A stretch of DNA of 64,000 nt from JAZKHE01 sp040385525 (GTDB lineage: Bacteria; Bacteroidota; Bacteroidia; UBA4408): positions 124,001-188,000 of the forward strand of contig JAZKHE010000006.1 of assembly GCA_040385525.1 (NCBI GenBank), given 5' to 3'. Shown here in pieces: positions 42,266-50,242 of the stretch. The notes below the pieces were generated by a model. It was given only the letters and a program-made list of their open reading frames with translations. It made no database searches and had not been told where the DNA came from. The first letter of the stretch is position 1, and each line of letters starts with the position of its first letter. The position numbers and the translations under genes were made by a program.

Positions 42266-42353
42266 ACAGTTTAAAAATATAGCTTTTGCAAGATGAATTT
42301 TTTAGTTCATCCTGCGCTAGCTGTGCTTTGTTCAATTATTAAAAATCAAGTTC

Positions 42354-44714
42354 ATGAAAAAAAGAAATTACCTGTTGTTATTGCTTAGTTTACATTTTTC
42401 AATTGTTTTCTCGCAAGAAATAACACAAACAGTTCGCGGAAAAATAACAGATAAAATATCTCAACAAACCTTACCAGGTGTTTCTGTTGTGTTGTTAACT
42501 ACCGCTCAGCAACTTGGTGTTTCTACCGACATGGATGGAAATTTTAAAATTGAAAAAGTGCCCATTGGTAAACACAGTTTTAAAATCTCGTTTATAGGCT
42601 ATGAAGAAGCTGTATTACAAAACATTTCTGTTAATGCTGGTAAAGAATTGATTTTGAACGTAAGTTTAGAAGAAGATATCAATCAAATGAAAGAGGTTGT
42701 AATTACTGCTAAAACGGATAAAAACAAAGCATTAAACGATATGTCAACAGTAAGTACGCGCACTTTTTCTGTTGAAGAAACTCAAAAATTTGCTGCAGCA
42801 ATAAACGACCCAGGACGCATGGCTACTTCTTTTGCAGGTGTGGTTCAATCGGGCGATGATAGTAACAACAGAATCTCTATTCGTGGAAATTCTCCTAATG
42901 GTTTGTTGTGGCGAATTGAAGGCGTAGAAATTCCAAATCCAAACCATTTTTCTGATGTGGGTACATCGGGCGGAGCAGTTTCCTTACTGAGCGCTCAATT
43001 GTTGGGCAACTCCGATTTTTCTACAGGAGCTTTTGCAGCTGAATATGGTAACGCTTTATCGGGCGTGTTCGATTTAAAATTTAGAAAAGGAAATAACGAA
43101 AAAAGAGAATATACTTTTCAAGCTGGATTTTTAGGAATGGATGCCTGCACCGAAGGTTATTTTAAAAAAGGATATGAAGGTTCTTATCTTATTAATTATA
43201 GATATTCTACATTAACTATGTTAAGCGCAATTGGCGTCCCTATTGGAGATGCTAATACTGTTTTTCAAGATTTATCTTTTAATATTTCGTTACCAACAAA
43301 AAAAGTAGGTGTGTTTAGTATTTTTGGTTTTGGCGGATTAAGTTCGCAAACGCAAACAGCAAAACAAGATTCTTTACTTTGGAAAACAGAAAGCTATCAG
43401 CAGTACAGTTCTAAATTCGAAAGCAACACAGGCGCAATAGGTTTAACCAATACTAAACTTTTTTCAAATCAATCGTATTTAAGAACTGCGCTAGTTTTTT
43501 CGGGAACTAAAAATGCTTACGGACGCAGCAAATTAGATACTACATATGCTGATGTAAAAGAATATGCTCAAAATTATTTACAAAATAAAATCACACTTTC
43601 GTCGGTTTACACACAAAAAGTAAATGCTCGAATCAATTATAGAACGGGCTTTATAGCCAATGTTTTAAACTACGATTTATCTCAAAAGCATAGCATTGAT
43701 ACAACTGTTTTGGTTGAACGAATTAAAAACAGAGGAACCACACAAACACTCCAAGCTTTTTATCAAGTGAGTTATAAAATCGGTGCTCGATTTACAGCTA
43801 ATGCAGGAGTACATTATTTACAATTGTTACTTAATAATTCAAAATCAATTGAGCCCAGAGCATCTTTAAAATATGATGTTTCAGAAAAAAGCAACGTAAC
43901 GTTGGGATATGGTTTACACAGTCAGTTACAACCTATTGGTGTTTATTTTGCTCGCGAAAATTTAGGCGATGGCACATACAATGTTCCAAATAAAAATTTA
44001 GAATTAAGTAAAGCGCATCATTTGGTTACGGGTTACGATTTTTCTATAAACGATTTTTCGCACATAAAAACAGAAATTTATTTTCAGCATTTATTCAATA
44101 TTCCTATTAGCCAAAATACCAACAGAACCTATTCTGTTTTAAACGAAGCCGATGGTTTTACAACAGAAAAATTAGTGAACAAAGGTTTGGGAAAAAACTA
44201 TGGTATGGAGCTAACTTACGAACGCTTTTTACATAAAAACTTATATTATTTATTATCAGCTTCGGTATTCGAATCTAAATTTAAAGCGCCAAACGGACAA
44301 TGGTACAACACGCGCTACAACACCAATTATGCAGGTTCGTTTACAATAGGAAAGGAGTGGACTTTGTCTGAAAAAAGAAAACACAGAGTTGTTGGTGCAA
44401 ATATAAAATCGATGTATTCGGGTGGAGTACGCTATACGCCTGTAAACTATGCTGCATCGGTTGCTGCTGGGCAAGCCATATTTGATGCAACAGCTACATT
44501 TGGCGAAAAAAATCCTGATTATTTTAGAACAGATATTCGTGTAAGTGTAAAACGTAACTACAAAAAATTAACAAGCACTTTGGCTTTAGATATACAAAAT
44601 GTAACTAACCGAAAAAATGTTGGAGGACAGTATTTTGACACAAAAAATCTTAAAGTAGAATATTACTACCAAACCCCGCTAATACCCGTTTTGAGTTATA
44701 AAGTAGAGTTTTAG
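42354..44714 (+). CDS. TonB-dependent receptor
   Basis: The 786-residue protein has a signal peptide ending FSQ and a CarboxypepD_reg-like domain (about 25-110: VRGKITDKISQQTLPGVSVVLL). A plug follows with NDPGRMATSFAGVVQSGDDSNNRISIRGNSPNGLLWRIEGVEIPNPNHF, then a beta barrel to the C-terminal VEF. No STN domain is present, although receptors that signal to FecR usually have one at the N-terminus. Neighbouring genes suggest a substrate-sensing system. The substrate is unknown. Confidence 0.93.
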   Translation: MKKRNYLLLLLSLHFSIVFSQEITQTVRGKITDKISQQTLPGVSVVLLTTAQQLGVSTDMDGNFKIEKVPIGKHSFKISFIGYEEAVLQNISVNAGKELILNVSLEEDINQMKEVVITAKTDKNKALNDMSTVSTRTFSVEETQKFAAAINDPGRMATSFAGVVQSGDDSNNRISIRGNSPNGLLWRIEGVEIPNPNHFSDVGTSGGAVSLLSAQLLGNSDFSTGAFAAEYGNALSGVFDLKFRKGNNEKREYTFQAGFLGMDACTEGYFKKGYEGSYLINYRYSTLTMLSAIGVPIGDANTVFQDLSFNISLPTKKVGVFSIFGFGGLSSQTQTAKQDSLLWKTESYQQYSSKFESNTGAIGLTNTKLFSNQSYLRTALVFSGTKNAYGRSKLDTTYADVKEYAQNYLQNKITLSSVYTQKVNARINYRTGFIANVLNYDLSQKHSIDTTVLVERIKNRGTTQTLQAFYQVSYKIGARFTANAGVHYLQLLLNNSKSIEPRASLKYDVSEKSNVTLGYGLHSQLQPIGVYFARENLGDGTYNVPNKNLELSKAHHLVTGYDFSINDFSHIKTEIYFQHLFNIPISQNTNRTYSVLNEADGFTTEKLVNKGLGKNYGMELTYERFLHKNLYYLLSASVFESKFKAPNGQWYNTRYNTNYAGSFTIGKEWTLSEKRKHRVVGANIKSMYSGGVRYTPVNYAASVAAGQAIFDATATFGEKNPDYFRTDIRVSVKRNYKKLTSTLALDIQNVTNRKNVGGQYFDTKNLKVEYYYQTPLIPVLSYKVEF

Positions 44715-44780
44715 TTTTTGTTTTTTGTACGTTGTCTTTTGTAGGTTGTAGCTTGTATGATGTAACTTGTATATTGTTAG
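44715..44780. repeat. TTGTA-rich low-complexity run after the receptor gene
   Basis: After the stop codon comes a run with TTGTACGTTGT, TTTTGTAGGTTGTAGCTTGTATGA and TTGTATATTG. It is one of several such runs that follow stop codons (see findings). It contains no gene. Confidence 0.5.
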
Positions 44781-44844
44781 GGTAGAAGTGAGTGATTGAG
44801 AAATTGAGGAGACAATTTTGAAAAACAAATAATTAATATAAAAA

Positions 44845-44878
44845 AAACAGATTTTGGTATTGCTCCCAAAATCTGTTT
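44845..44878. terminator. Bidirectional terminator
   Basis: AAACAGATTTTGG (44845-44857) and CCAAAATCTGTTT (44866-44878) form a 13-bp stem with an 8-base loop, A-rich before and T-rich after. It serves the receptor locus and the convergent SRPBCC gene. Confidence 0.88.
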
Positions 44879-44897
44879 AATGATAATGCTTCAATTT

Positions 44898-45356
44898 TTA
44901 CTGCTCACAAATTTCTTTTAATTTATTTAATGCATTTGGATAAGTGCTATTAAAATAATCCAAATAATCATCAACAGAATCCATTTCTACGACAACAGTT
45001 GTTACGCCATTATTTTCTTGAAAGTTATAATTTTCGTGACCGCCAGCCCATTTTTCGACTTGTTCGCCTGTTGTAACTTCTACATCTCCGTCTAAAAATC
45101 CGTAATGACGAATAGAAACAAAACTAGCAGGTAGGTGTTCTACAATTTCAGAAATCATTCCTCCTTTTTTACCATTTTCATCAGTTCCTACAAAAAGAAT
45201 TTTGCTTCCTTTGTTCCAGCTGCCCTCAAAAGTAGAAGTAGGATTAAAAGCTGCTGTCCAATATTGGTAAGTGCTTTTGTCTTTTAAACCCAGCATCGTT
45301 TCGTACACTTTTTGAGCCGTAGCGTTTATTTCTTTTTTAAATTGTAATTTTTGCAT
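44898..45356 (-). CDS. SRPBCC family protein
   Basis: The 152-residue protein shows the START-like fold of the SRPBCC superfamily: LQFKKEINATAQKVYETMLGLKDKSTYQYWTAAFNPTSTFEGSWNKGSKILFV, then GMISEIVEHLPASFVSIRHYGFLDGDV and the C-terminal helix VDDYLDYFNSTYPNALNKLKEICEQ. Members bind hydrophobic ligands or help chaperones (AHSA1-like). The ligand is unknown. It is flanked on its upstream side by the imperfect inverted repeat next to the cassette at 45483. Confidence 0.82.
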   Translation of the reverse strand: MQKLQFKKEINATAQKVYETMLGLKDKSTYQYWTAAFNPTSTFEGSWNKGSKILFVGTDENGKKGGMISEIVEHLPASFVSIRHYGFLDGDVEVTTGEQVEKWAGGHENYNFQENNGVTTVVVEMDSVDDYLDYFNSTYPNALNKLKEICEQ

Positions 45357-45400
45357 AGTTGATTTTTAAAAAAGGTTTTATTAAATATAACGTTTTGGGG

Positions 45401-45477
45401 CTTTGCGTTGTGTCGGATGCACTAACCTGCAGAATGTAAACAGTTTATATTAGTATTTCCTAAGCCATAACGCAAAG
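45401..45477. repeat. Hairpin next to the left cassette end
   Basis: CTTTGCGTTGTG (45401-45412) pairs with CATAACGCAAAG (45466-45477) over 12 bp with one G-T pair. It is separated from the left inverted repeat by 5 bases. The loop carries GCACTAAC, which is partly complementary to the inverted repeat itself. Confidence 0.6.
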
Positions 45478-45482
45478 ATACT

Positions 45483-45497
45483 GTTAGTGGCAATTAT
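45483..45497. repeat. Left inverted repeat of the HEPN/DUF5343 cassette
   Basis: GTTAGTGGCAATTAT directly abuts the stop codon of the HEPN gene (45498-45500). Its exact reverse complement is at 46727-46741. Confidence 0.85.
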
Positions 45498-46082
45498 TTA
45501 TAATCCTATTACTCTATTCCAGTCCGCTATGTACATATAAACTCTCTGATATTCTGATGGTAATAGAGTCCTGTTGTGTGCAATGAAGTTTCTTACTTTC
45601 TCCAATTCTTCCATCCTCTGTTTTAACCAATGTTGTGAAGGAATTAAATTGCTAAAATGTGGCCACTTCTCAATAATAATTGAACTTAGCATTCCGAAGT
45701 CGACAAAACCTAAAAGGTCACTCTTTTCACCTTCAAGCCAAGAGTCTTTTAGTGCGGTTTCTTGTCGTCCTTCTGCGTGTGTTTTCATTTTTTGGGGCAA
45801 TTTAGTCCACCAATCAATCCCTTCTTTGTCTGCTAATGTTTCTCGGATATATTCTCTTATTTCATTTTCGAAACAGTGAAGCACGGCATAGAGCCTAGCC
45901 ATTTCTAAAGCACTATTTCTCCTAGGAATACTAAATGGAGCTAAGGACTCGGAAAGTAATTGTTCCTCTGCGTGAGTTGAACTTGCTCCAATTTGAATAC
46001 CAGCAGTCTGAAATTTTGTCGCCTCTGATTCAAACATTAGACCTCTGAAGAAGAAGTCTCGAATATCTTTTTTCTTATTCAA
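45498..46082 (-). CDS. Swt1-type HEPN domain protein
   Basis: The 194-residue helical protein has a C-terminal region HWLKQRMEELEKVRNFIAHNRTLLPSEYQRVYMYIADWNRVIGL, which matches the Swt1 HEPN pattern R-N-x-I-A-H-N-R followed by an E-x-x-R helix and W-x-x-x-I-G. Arg and His of the R-x4-6-H motif are present (RNFIAH), as in HEPN ribonucleases. The N-terminal half (residues 1-90) is unassigned, with EMARLYAVLHCFENEIREYIRETL before the domain. Its start overlaps the end of the DUF5343 gene by 8 bases, so the pair is coupled. A nuclease or toxin role is inferred. Confidence 0.82.
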   Translation of the reverse strand: MNKKKDIRDFFFRGLMFESEATKFQTAGIQIGASSTHAEEQLLSESLAPFSIPRRNSALEMARLYAVLHCFENEIREYIRETLADKEGIDWWTKLPQKMKTHAEGRQETALKDSWLEGEKSDLLGFVDFGMLSSIIIEKWPHFSNLIPSQHWLKQRMEELEKVRNFIAHNRTLLPSEYQRVYMYIADWNRVIGL

Positions 46083-46692
46083 TGAGATGATCTTTTAGTG
46101 ATTTGAAAATAGCATTATACACTTCAACGTCCTTAGTTGCTGGCAGATGAATTTGTATATTGTAATGTAGCCCTACTGAAGAATGAGATTTATTCCTAAT
46201 TGCTGTAAAAACAGTTTCATCATCAGATTTTGTTGTAGGCTCAGTTGTTACTGTTTTTGTCGTTTCAGAAGTTGTTTCTAAATCTGCTAAATCAAGTAAA
46301 GCATAGAAGGTTTTTGTCATTAGTCCAGCTACTGTGTCACTCACATTATGAAAACTTTTAAACTTGCCTTCAATAAGTGCTTTGTCAGCTGTAGTAGGTT
46401 TTGCTTTAATTAAAAATATATCAGAATATGCTTCTTTTATAGCTTCCCCCATTACTGCTTTAGACATGGAATGGTTTCTATAATTGTGGTATCTAGGAGT
46501 GGGACTACCATCAGCAGTTAAGAAGCTAAGCGCTTTTAATATTGGCAAGAAAGCTCTGTGGTTATTAGATTTATAACCAAAGTCTTTTATATTTTGTAAT
46601 GTGAATTTATCGGGAGCTTGAGCATCTCTTAATTTTCCAAAAAATTCCGGAAGGAGTTTAAATTCTTGTGTGTATGTTGTTGGTAATGCCAT
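46075..46692 (-). CDS. DUF5343 protein
   Basis: The 205-residue protein matches DUF5343: TYTQEFKLLPEFFGKLRDAQAPDKFTLQNIKDFGYKSNNHRAFLPILKALSFLTADGSPTPRYHNYRNHSMSKAVMGEAIKEAYSDIF. This resembles a winged-helix-like DNA-binding or partner domain. A linker of Thr, Glu and Lys follows (about 142-160), then SHSSVGLHYNIQIHLPATKDVEVYNAIFKSLKDHLIE, a short beta-alpha domain. It is the upstream gene of a two-gene unit with the HEPN protein and could be its partner or antitoxin. No defence role is proved. Confidence 0.8.
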   Translation of the reverse strand: MALPTTYTQEFKLLPEFFGKLRDAQAPDKFTLQNIKDFGYKSNNHRAFLPILKALSFLTADGSPTPRYHNYRNHSMSKAVMGEAIKEAYSDIFLIKAKPTTADKALIEGKFKSFHNVSDTVAGLMTKTFYALLDLADLETTSETTKTVTTEPTTKSDDETVFTAIRNKSHSSVGLHYNIQIHLPATKDVEVYNAIFKSLKDHLIE

Positions 46693-46726
46693 ATTTTGAT
46701 TTTAAATTAATATTCGATTCTTCGTT

Positions 46727-46741
46727 ATAATTGCCACTAAC
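46727..46741. repeat. Right inverted repeat of the HEPN/DUF5343 cassette
   Basis: ATAATTGCCACTAAC is the perfect reverse complement of 45483-45497. It lies 34 bases upstream of the DUF5343 ATG. Beyond it GTATATAC occurs twice (46744-46751 and 46767-46774), a self-complementary pair that could form a hairpin as on the left side. Confidence 0.85.
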
Positions 46742-46913
46742 TAGTATATACCCGGTACATTCTAACGTATATACAAACTTATTTGGGTAGGTTGTCGCTA
46801 CTTTATATCGTGTATTTACTACATCAAATATATTATTTTTTTATAAAGTATCAAATTCTATTTTTTTCCAATCTTTAACAAAACAGCCATTTTATTATCC
46901 CTGCTAAATATCG

Positions 46914-46921
46914 TACTTTTG
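46914..46921 (+). promoter_or_regulatory. -7 element upstream of the rhomboid gene
   Basis: TACTTTTG matches TAnnTTTG. About 47 bases of TACAA-rich leader (46922-46968) separate it from the start codon. Confidence 0.5.
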
Positions 46922-46968
46922 CACTAATAAAAACAAAATACAACATACAAAATACAAGGTACAAGCAA

Positions 46969-47592
46969 ATGTCAATAAGCCTCATCATAATAATCCTAAC
47001 TGTAGCCGTTTCGTTTTTTGCGTTTCAAAGCCAAGAGCTGTTTCATAAATTGCAATTTAATGCCTACCAAATAAACACCCGCAAAGAGTGGTGGCGCTTT
47101 TTTTCGTATGGTTTAATTCACGCCGATTTTTTTCATTTACTAGTAAATATGTATGTGCTGTATATGTTTGGCAATGCAACCGAGCAGATGTATGCAAATC
47201 GTTTTGCAGAAAAAGGTCCGTACTTTTTTGTGTTAATGTATGTTTCGTCGGTATTTGTATCGGTAATTGCTTCGTTCGAAAAACACAAACATAACGTTTC
47301 GTACAATGCAGTAGGAGCGTCGGGTGCAGTTTCGGCAGTAGTTTTTGCCGCCATTTTGTTTAATCCAACCATGAGTTTGTATTTATTTTTTATACCCATT
47401 CCAATTCCAGCTTTTGTGTTTGGCTTGCTGTACTTAATTTATTCGTACTACATGGGCAAAAAAGCAAACGATAATATTGGGCACGATGCTCATTTTTTTG
47501 GAGCCGTTTTTGGAATTATGTTCACTATTTTAATGGACAAAGATTTAGCAATTGAATTTGTAGAACAAATAAAATACACCTATTTTGAATAA
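46969..47592 (+). CDS. Rhomboid intramembrane serine protease
   Basis: The 207-residue protein has about six membrane helices. The catalytic Ser is S118 in NAVGASGAVSAVVFA and the catalytic His is H175 in GHDAHFFGAVFG. The L1/HxxxN-type region is HADFFHLLVNMYVLYMFGN. Rhomboids cleave membrane-spanning substrates within the bilayer. The last 8 bases overlap the TTG start of the HAD phosphatase gene. Confidence 0.93.
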   Translation: MSISLIIIILTVAVSFFAFQSQELFHKLQFNAYQINTRKEWWRFFSYGLIHADFFHLLVNMYVLYMFGNATEQMYANRFAEKGPYFFVLMYVSSVFVSVIASFEKHKHNVSYNAVGASGAVSAVVFAAILFNPTMSLYLFFIPIPIPAFVFGLLYLIYSYYMGKKANDNIGHDAHFFGAVFGIMFTILMDKDLAIEFVEQIKYTYFE

Positions 47593-48058
47593 AGCAGTTT
47601 TTTTAGATAGAGACGGCGTAATAAACATTGAGCGCAGCGAATACACCTTTAATAATGATGATGTGTTGTGGGTGGCTGATATTGCAGAAGCCATACAGGT
47701 ATTAAAAAACAAAGGTTATTTATTAATTGTAATTACCAACCAAAGTGGCATTGCAAAAAGTATTTACACGCACAATCATGTAGAAATAATTCATAACAGA
47801 ATAAAAAACGAAGTAGCAAAAGGAGCCATTACTGAAATTTATTATTGCCCGCATCATCCTGATTTTAGCAAATGTTTGTGTCGCAAACCCGATTCGTTAA
47901 TGGTAGAAAAATCATTAGCGCGATTCAATATAAATCCAAATTTGTCGTTTTTTGTAGGAGATAAACAACGCGATGTTGATGCTGGCGAAAAAGCAGGAGT
48001 AAAGGGAGTTTTAATTGAGCAAAACACTTCTATTTTAGAATGGGCAAAAACTTTGTAA
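47585..48058 (+). CDS. HAD-IIIA phosphatase, GmhB-like
   Basis: The 157-residue protein starts at TTG 47585, inside the last codons of the rhomboid gene. The HAD motif I is LDRDGVIN (D8, D10). Motif II is ITNQSG, a zinc-binding loop YYCPHHPDFSKCLCRKP resembles GmhB, and motif IV is FFVGDKQRDVDAGEKAGVKGV. GmhB removes the 7-phosphate of heptose 1,7-bisphosphate in lipopolysaccharide synthesis, but histidinol-phosphate phosphatases look similar. The neighbouring genes do not decide. Confidence 0.88.
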   Translation: MNKAVFLDRDGVINIERSEYTFNNDDVLWVADIAEAIQVLKNKGYLLIVITNQSGIAKSIYTHNHVEIIHNRIKNEVAKGAITEIYYCPHHPDFSKCLCRKPDSLMVEKSLARFNINPNLSFFVGDKQRDVDAGEKAGVKGVLIEQNTSILEWAKTL

Positions 48059-48080
48059 CTTTAAGCTAATTAACATTAAC

Positions 48081-48959
48081 GTGGAAACCAACGCTTTTGT
48101 AATATACGACAACAAACTGTTTAAAGCAGATGCACCTGTGCTTAATATAAGTAACAGAGCGTTTCGCTTTGGCGATGCCTTGTTCGAAACGATAAAAGTT
48201 ATTGATAGCGAACCACTTTTTGTAGACCTACACATAGAGCGAATCTCTAACGCTATGCAACTATTGGGCATGCTTGCCATTCCCGATTTAACGGTTGATA
48301 ATTTAGTAGCACAAATAAAAATTTTGCTAAAGCGTAATAATTGCGAAAAGTCGGCGAGAGTTAGATTCACAATTTTTAGAAAAGATGGCGGTTTTTATAC
48401 ACCCATTACAAATCAAGTAAGTTACACTATAGAAGCTTATCCTTTATCGGTAAGCGATTACGAGTGGAATGCAAAAGGTTTACAAATTGGTTTTTACAAA
48501 GAAAATCTAAAACCCATTAACAATTTCTCTAAAATAAAAAGTGCTAACGCCTTGCTCTATGTGTTGGCATCGCAATATGCTCAAGCTAATAAATTTGATG
48601 ATGTTTTTTTGCTAAACACCAATCACGCAATTATAGAATCGAGCAACTCTAACTTGTTTTATTTTTTAAACGGAAGACTTTATACACCGCCACTTGCTGA
48701 TGGTTGTTTAAGCGGAATTATGCGTTTTATTGTGTTGGCTTTAGCTATAGAAAACGAAATAGAAATTGAAGAACGCAGTTTGTATATAGATGATATTCCG
48801 TTTGTTAAAGAAGCTTTTTTAACCAACACATTAAGAGGCATTGTTTGGATTTCGGGTATTAACGATGCGCGTTATTTTAACCACACAGCACGTCAGTTTT
48901 ACGAATTGTTGCTTCAAAAACTAAACCAACTAAGCAATAAAAATAGGTTTTTAGTTTAA
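48081..48959 (+). CDS. Class IV aminotransferase
   Basis: The 292-residue protein uses a GTG start (48081). It has FVIYDNKLFKADAPVLNISNRAFRFGDALFETIKV (the RxFxxGD/A-LFE beginning), PINNFSKIKSANALLYVLASQYAQANKFDDVFLLN with the PLP lysine, IIESSNSNLFYFLNGRLYTPPLADGCLSGIMRFIV and EAFLTNTLRGIVWISGI. It could be aminodeoxychorismate lyase (PabC), which would complete the PabB reaction, or a branched-chain/D-amino acid aminotransferase. PabC is favoured by length and the ASN-type loop. It overlaps the convergent yqgE by 9 bases. Confidence 0.87.
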   Translation: METNAFVIYDNKLFKADAPVLNISNRAFRFGDALFETIKVIDSEPLFVDLHIERISNAMQLLGMLAIPDLTVDNLVAQIKILLKRNNCEKSARVRFTIFRKDGGFYTPITNQVSYTIEAYPLSVSDYEWNAKGLQIGFYKENLKPINNFSKIKSANALLYVLASQYAQANKFDDVFLLNTNHAIIESSNSNLFYFLNGRLYTPPLADGCLSGIMRFIVLALAIENEIEIEERSLYIDDIPFVKEAFLTNTLRGIVWISGINDARYFNHTARQFYELLLQKLNQLSNKNRFLV

Positions 48960-49514
48960 AGTAGGGTCATCAGGATAATTGATAAGCAAAGAAAAATCGC
49001 CACCCAATTTTTTTAAAGCATCGCGCCACATATCTTCCGAGCGATAGCTTAAAGCTTGTGCTTTTTCAAAATCAGAAATAATCCAGGTTTCTTCTTCCAA
49101 TTCTCTTTCCAACTGATTAGCATCCCAACCCGAATAACCAACAAAAAATTTAATATCATCTTCGGTTAATTTTCCGCTATTGATAAACTTTTTAATCGAA
49201 TCAAAATCGCCACCCCAGTATAAATTATTCCCGATAGAAGTGCTGTTTTTAATGAGCTCGCCTTTGTTATGAATAAAAAACAAACTGTCTTTAGCAACTG
49301 GTCCGCCTACAAACAACTGAAATTTATCCGATTTTATATCCGTAATCACATCTTTTAAAAAAGCATCAATCTTTTTATTTAATACAAATCCAACCGATCC
49401 TTCATCGTTATAATCAGTTATTAGTATTACCGATTTTTTAAAATAAACACTGTCAAGAACAGGTTCAGCAATCAGTAATTTGCCTCTGCTTGGTTTTATA
49501 TTAGTTGTGCTCAT
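48951..49514 (-). CDS. YqgE/AlgH family protein
   Basis: The 187-residue protein has the family hallmarks: IKPSRGKLLIAEPVLDSVYFKKSVILITDYNDEGSVGFVLNKKI, LFVGGPVAKDSLFFIHN, SIGNNLYWGGDFDSIKKFI, KFFVGYSGWDANQLERELEEETWIIS. The family is widely conserved, and proposed roles in transcription control and light/redox processes are not confirmed. The gene overlaps the end of the class IV aminotransferase gene and is divergent from pdxH. Confidence 0.93.
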   Translation of the reverse strand: MSTTNIKPSRGKLLIAEPVLDSVYFKKSVILITDYNDEGSVGFVLNKKIDAFLKDVITDIKSDKFQLFVGGPVAKDSLFFIHNKGELIKNSTSIGNNLYWGGDFDSIKKFINSGKLTEDDIKFFVGYSGWDANQLERELEEETWIISDFEKAQALSYRSEDMWRDALKKLGGDFSLLINYPDDPTLN

Positions 49515-49582
49515 AACTCTTTCAACGATAAATGTTTTAAAATGTTTTAAAAATGACTACATTTAAGAGATAAATTTATAAA

Positions 49583-50236
49583 ATGGAAGATTACAAACAA
49601 TATATACAACAGTTGCGCCACGATTTTGCAAAACAAACACTTTTAGAAGAACAGGTTGATAATAACCCAATGGTGCAATTCGAAAAATGGTTTAAAGAAG
49701 CTGTAGATGCAAAAGTAATGGAAGCCCAAGCTTTTAGTTTGGCAACGGTTTCCGAAATGGGACAACCAAGTATTCGTATTGTGTATTTACGAAACTTTAG
49801 CGAAAATGGTTTTGTATTTTATACCAATTATCAAAGTAAAAAAGCAAAAGATGTATTAGTAAATTCAATGGTTTGCATGAACTTTTTTTGGCCAGAATTA
49901 GAACGCCAAATCAGAATAGAAGGAGATATAGCTAAAATTCCAGCAAGCGAGTCTGACGAGTATTTTAAAATGCGCCCAAAAGGAAGTCAAGTTGGTTCTT
50001 GGGCTTCGCAACAAAGCTCAGTATTAAAAAACAGAGAAGACCTTGACGAAAAAATAAAATACTACGAAGAAATTAATAAAAACAAACAAATTGAGCGCCC
50101 AGAGCATTGGGGTGGTTATATTATTAAACCCAACTACTACGAATTTTGGCAAGGTCGCCCAAGTCGTGTTCACGATAGAATAGCTTTTGATTTAGAGTTT
50201 AATGGCTCTTGGACTAAAAAAAGATTAGCGCCTTAA
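49583..50236 (+). CDS. pdxH: Pyridoxamine 5'-phosphate oxidase
   Basis: The 217-residue FMN enzyme makes pyridoxal 5'-phosphate in vitamin B6 metabolism. Visible family parts are AFSLATVSEMGQPSIRIVYLRNFSENGFVFYTNYQSKKAKDV, MNFFWPELERQIRIEGDIAKIPASESDEYF, RPKGSQVGSWASQQS and the C-terminal WQGRPSRVHDRIAFDLEFNGSWTKKRLAP. The length is typical of the family. The product supplies PLP to enzymes such as the aminotransferases encoded in the window. Convergent with the DAO gene with 6 bases between. Confidence 0.95.
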   Translation: MEDYKQYIQQLRHDFAKQTLLEEQVDNNPMVQFEKWFKEAVDAKVMEAQAFSLATVSEMGQPSIRIVYLRNFSENGFVFYTNYQSKKAKDVLVNSMVCMNFFWPELERQIRIEGDIAKIPASESDEYFKMRPKGSQVGSWASQQSSVLKNREDLDEKIKYYEEINKNKQIERPEHWGGYIIKPNYYEFWQGRPSRVHDRIAFDLEFNGSWTKKRLAP

Positions 50237-50242
50237 TAGTTT

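Noticed and set aside
45483..46741. Reading the cassette as an ordinary integron gene cassette
   Set aside because: The end sequences face each other and are not direct repeats, the core does not satisfy GTTRRRY, and no integrase is in the window. It is kept only as a hypothesis in the findings.
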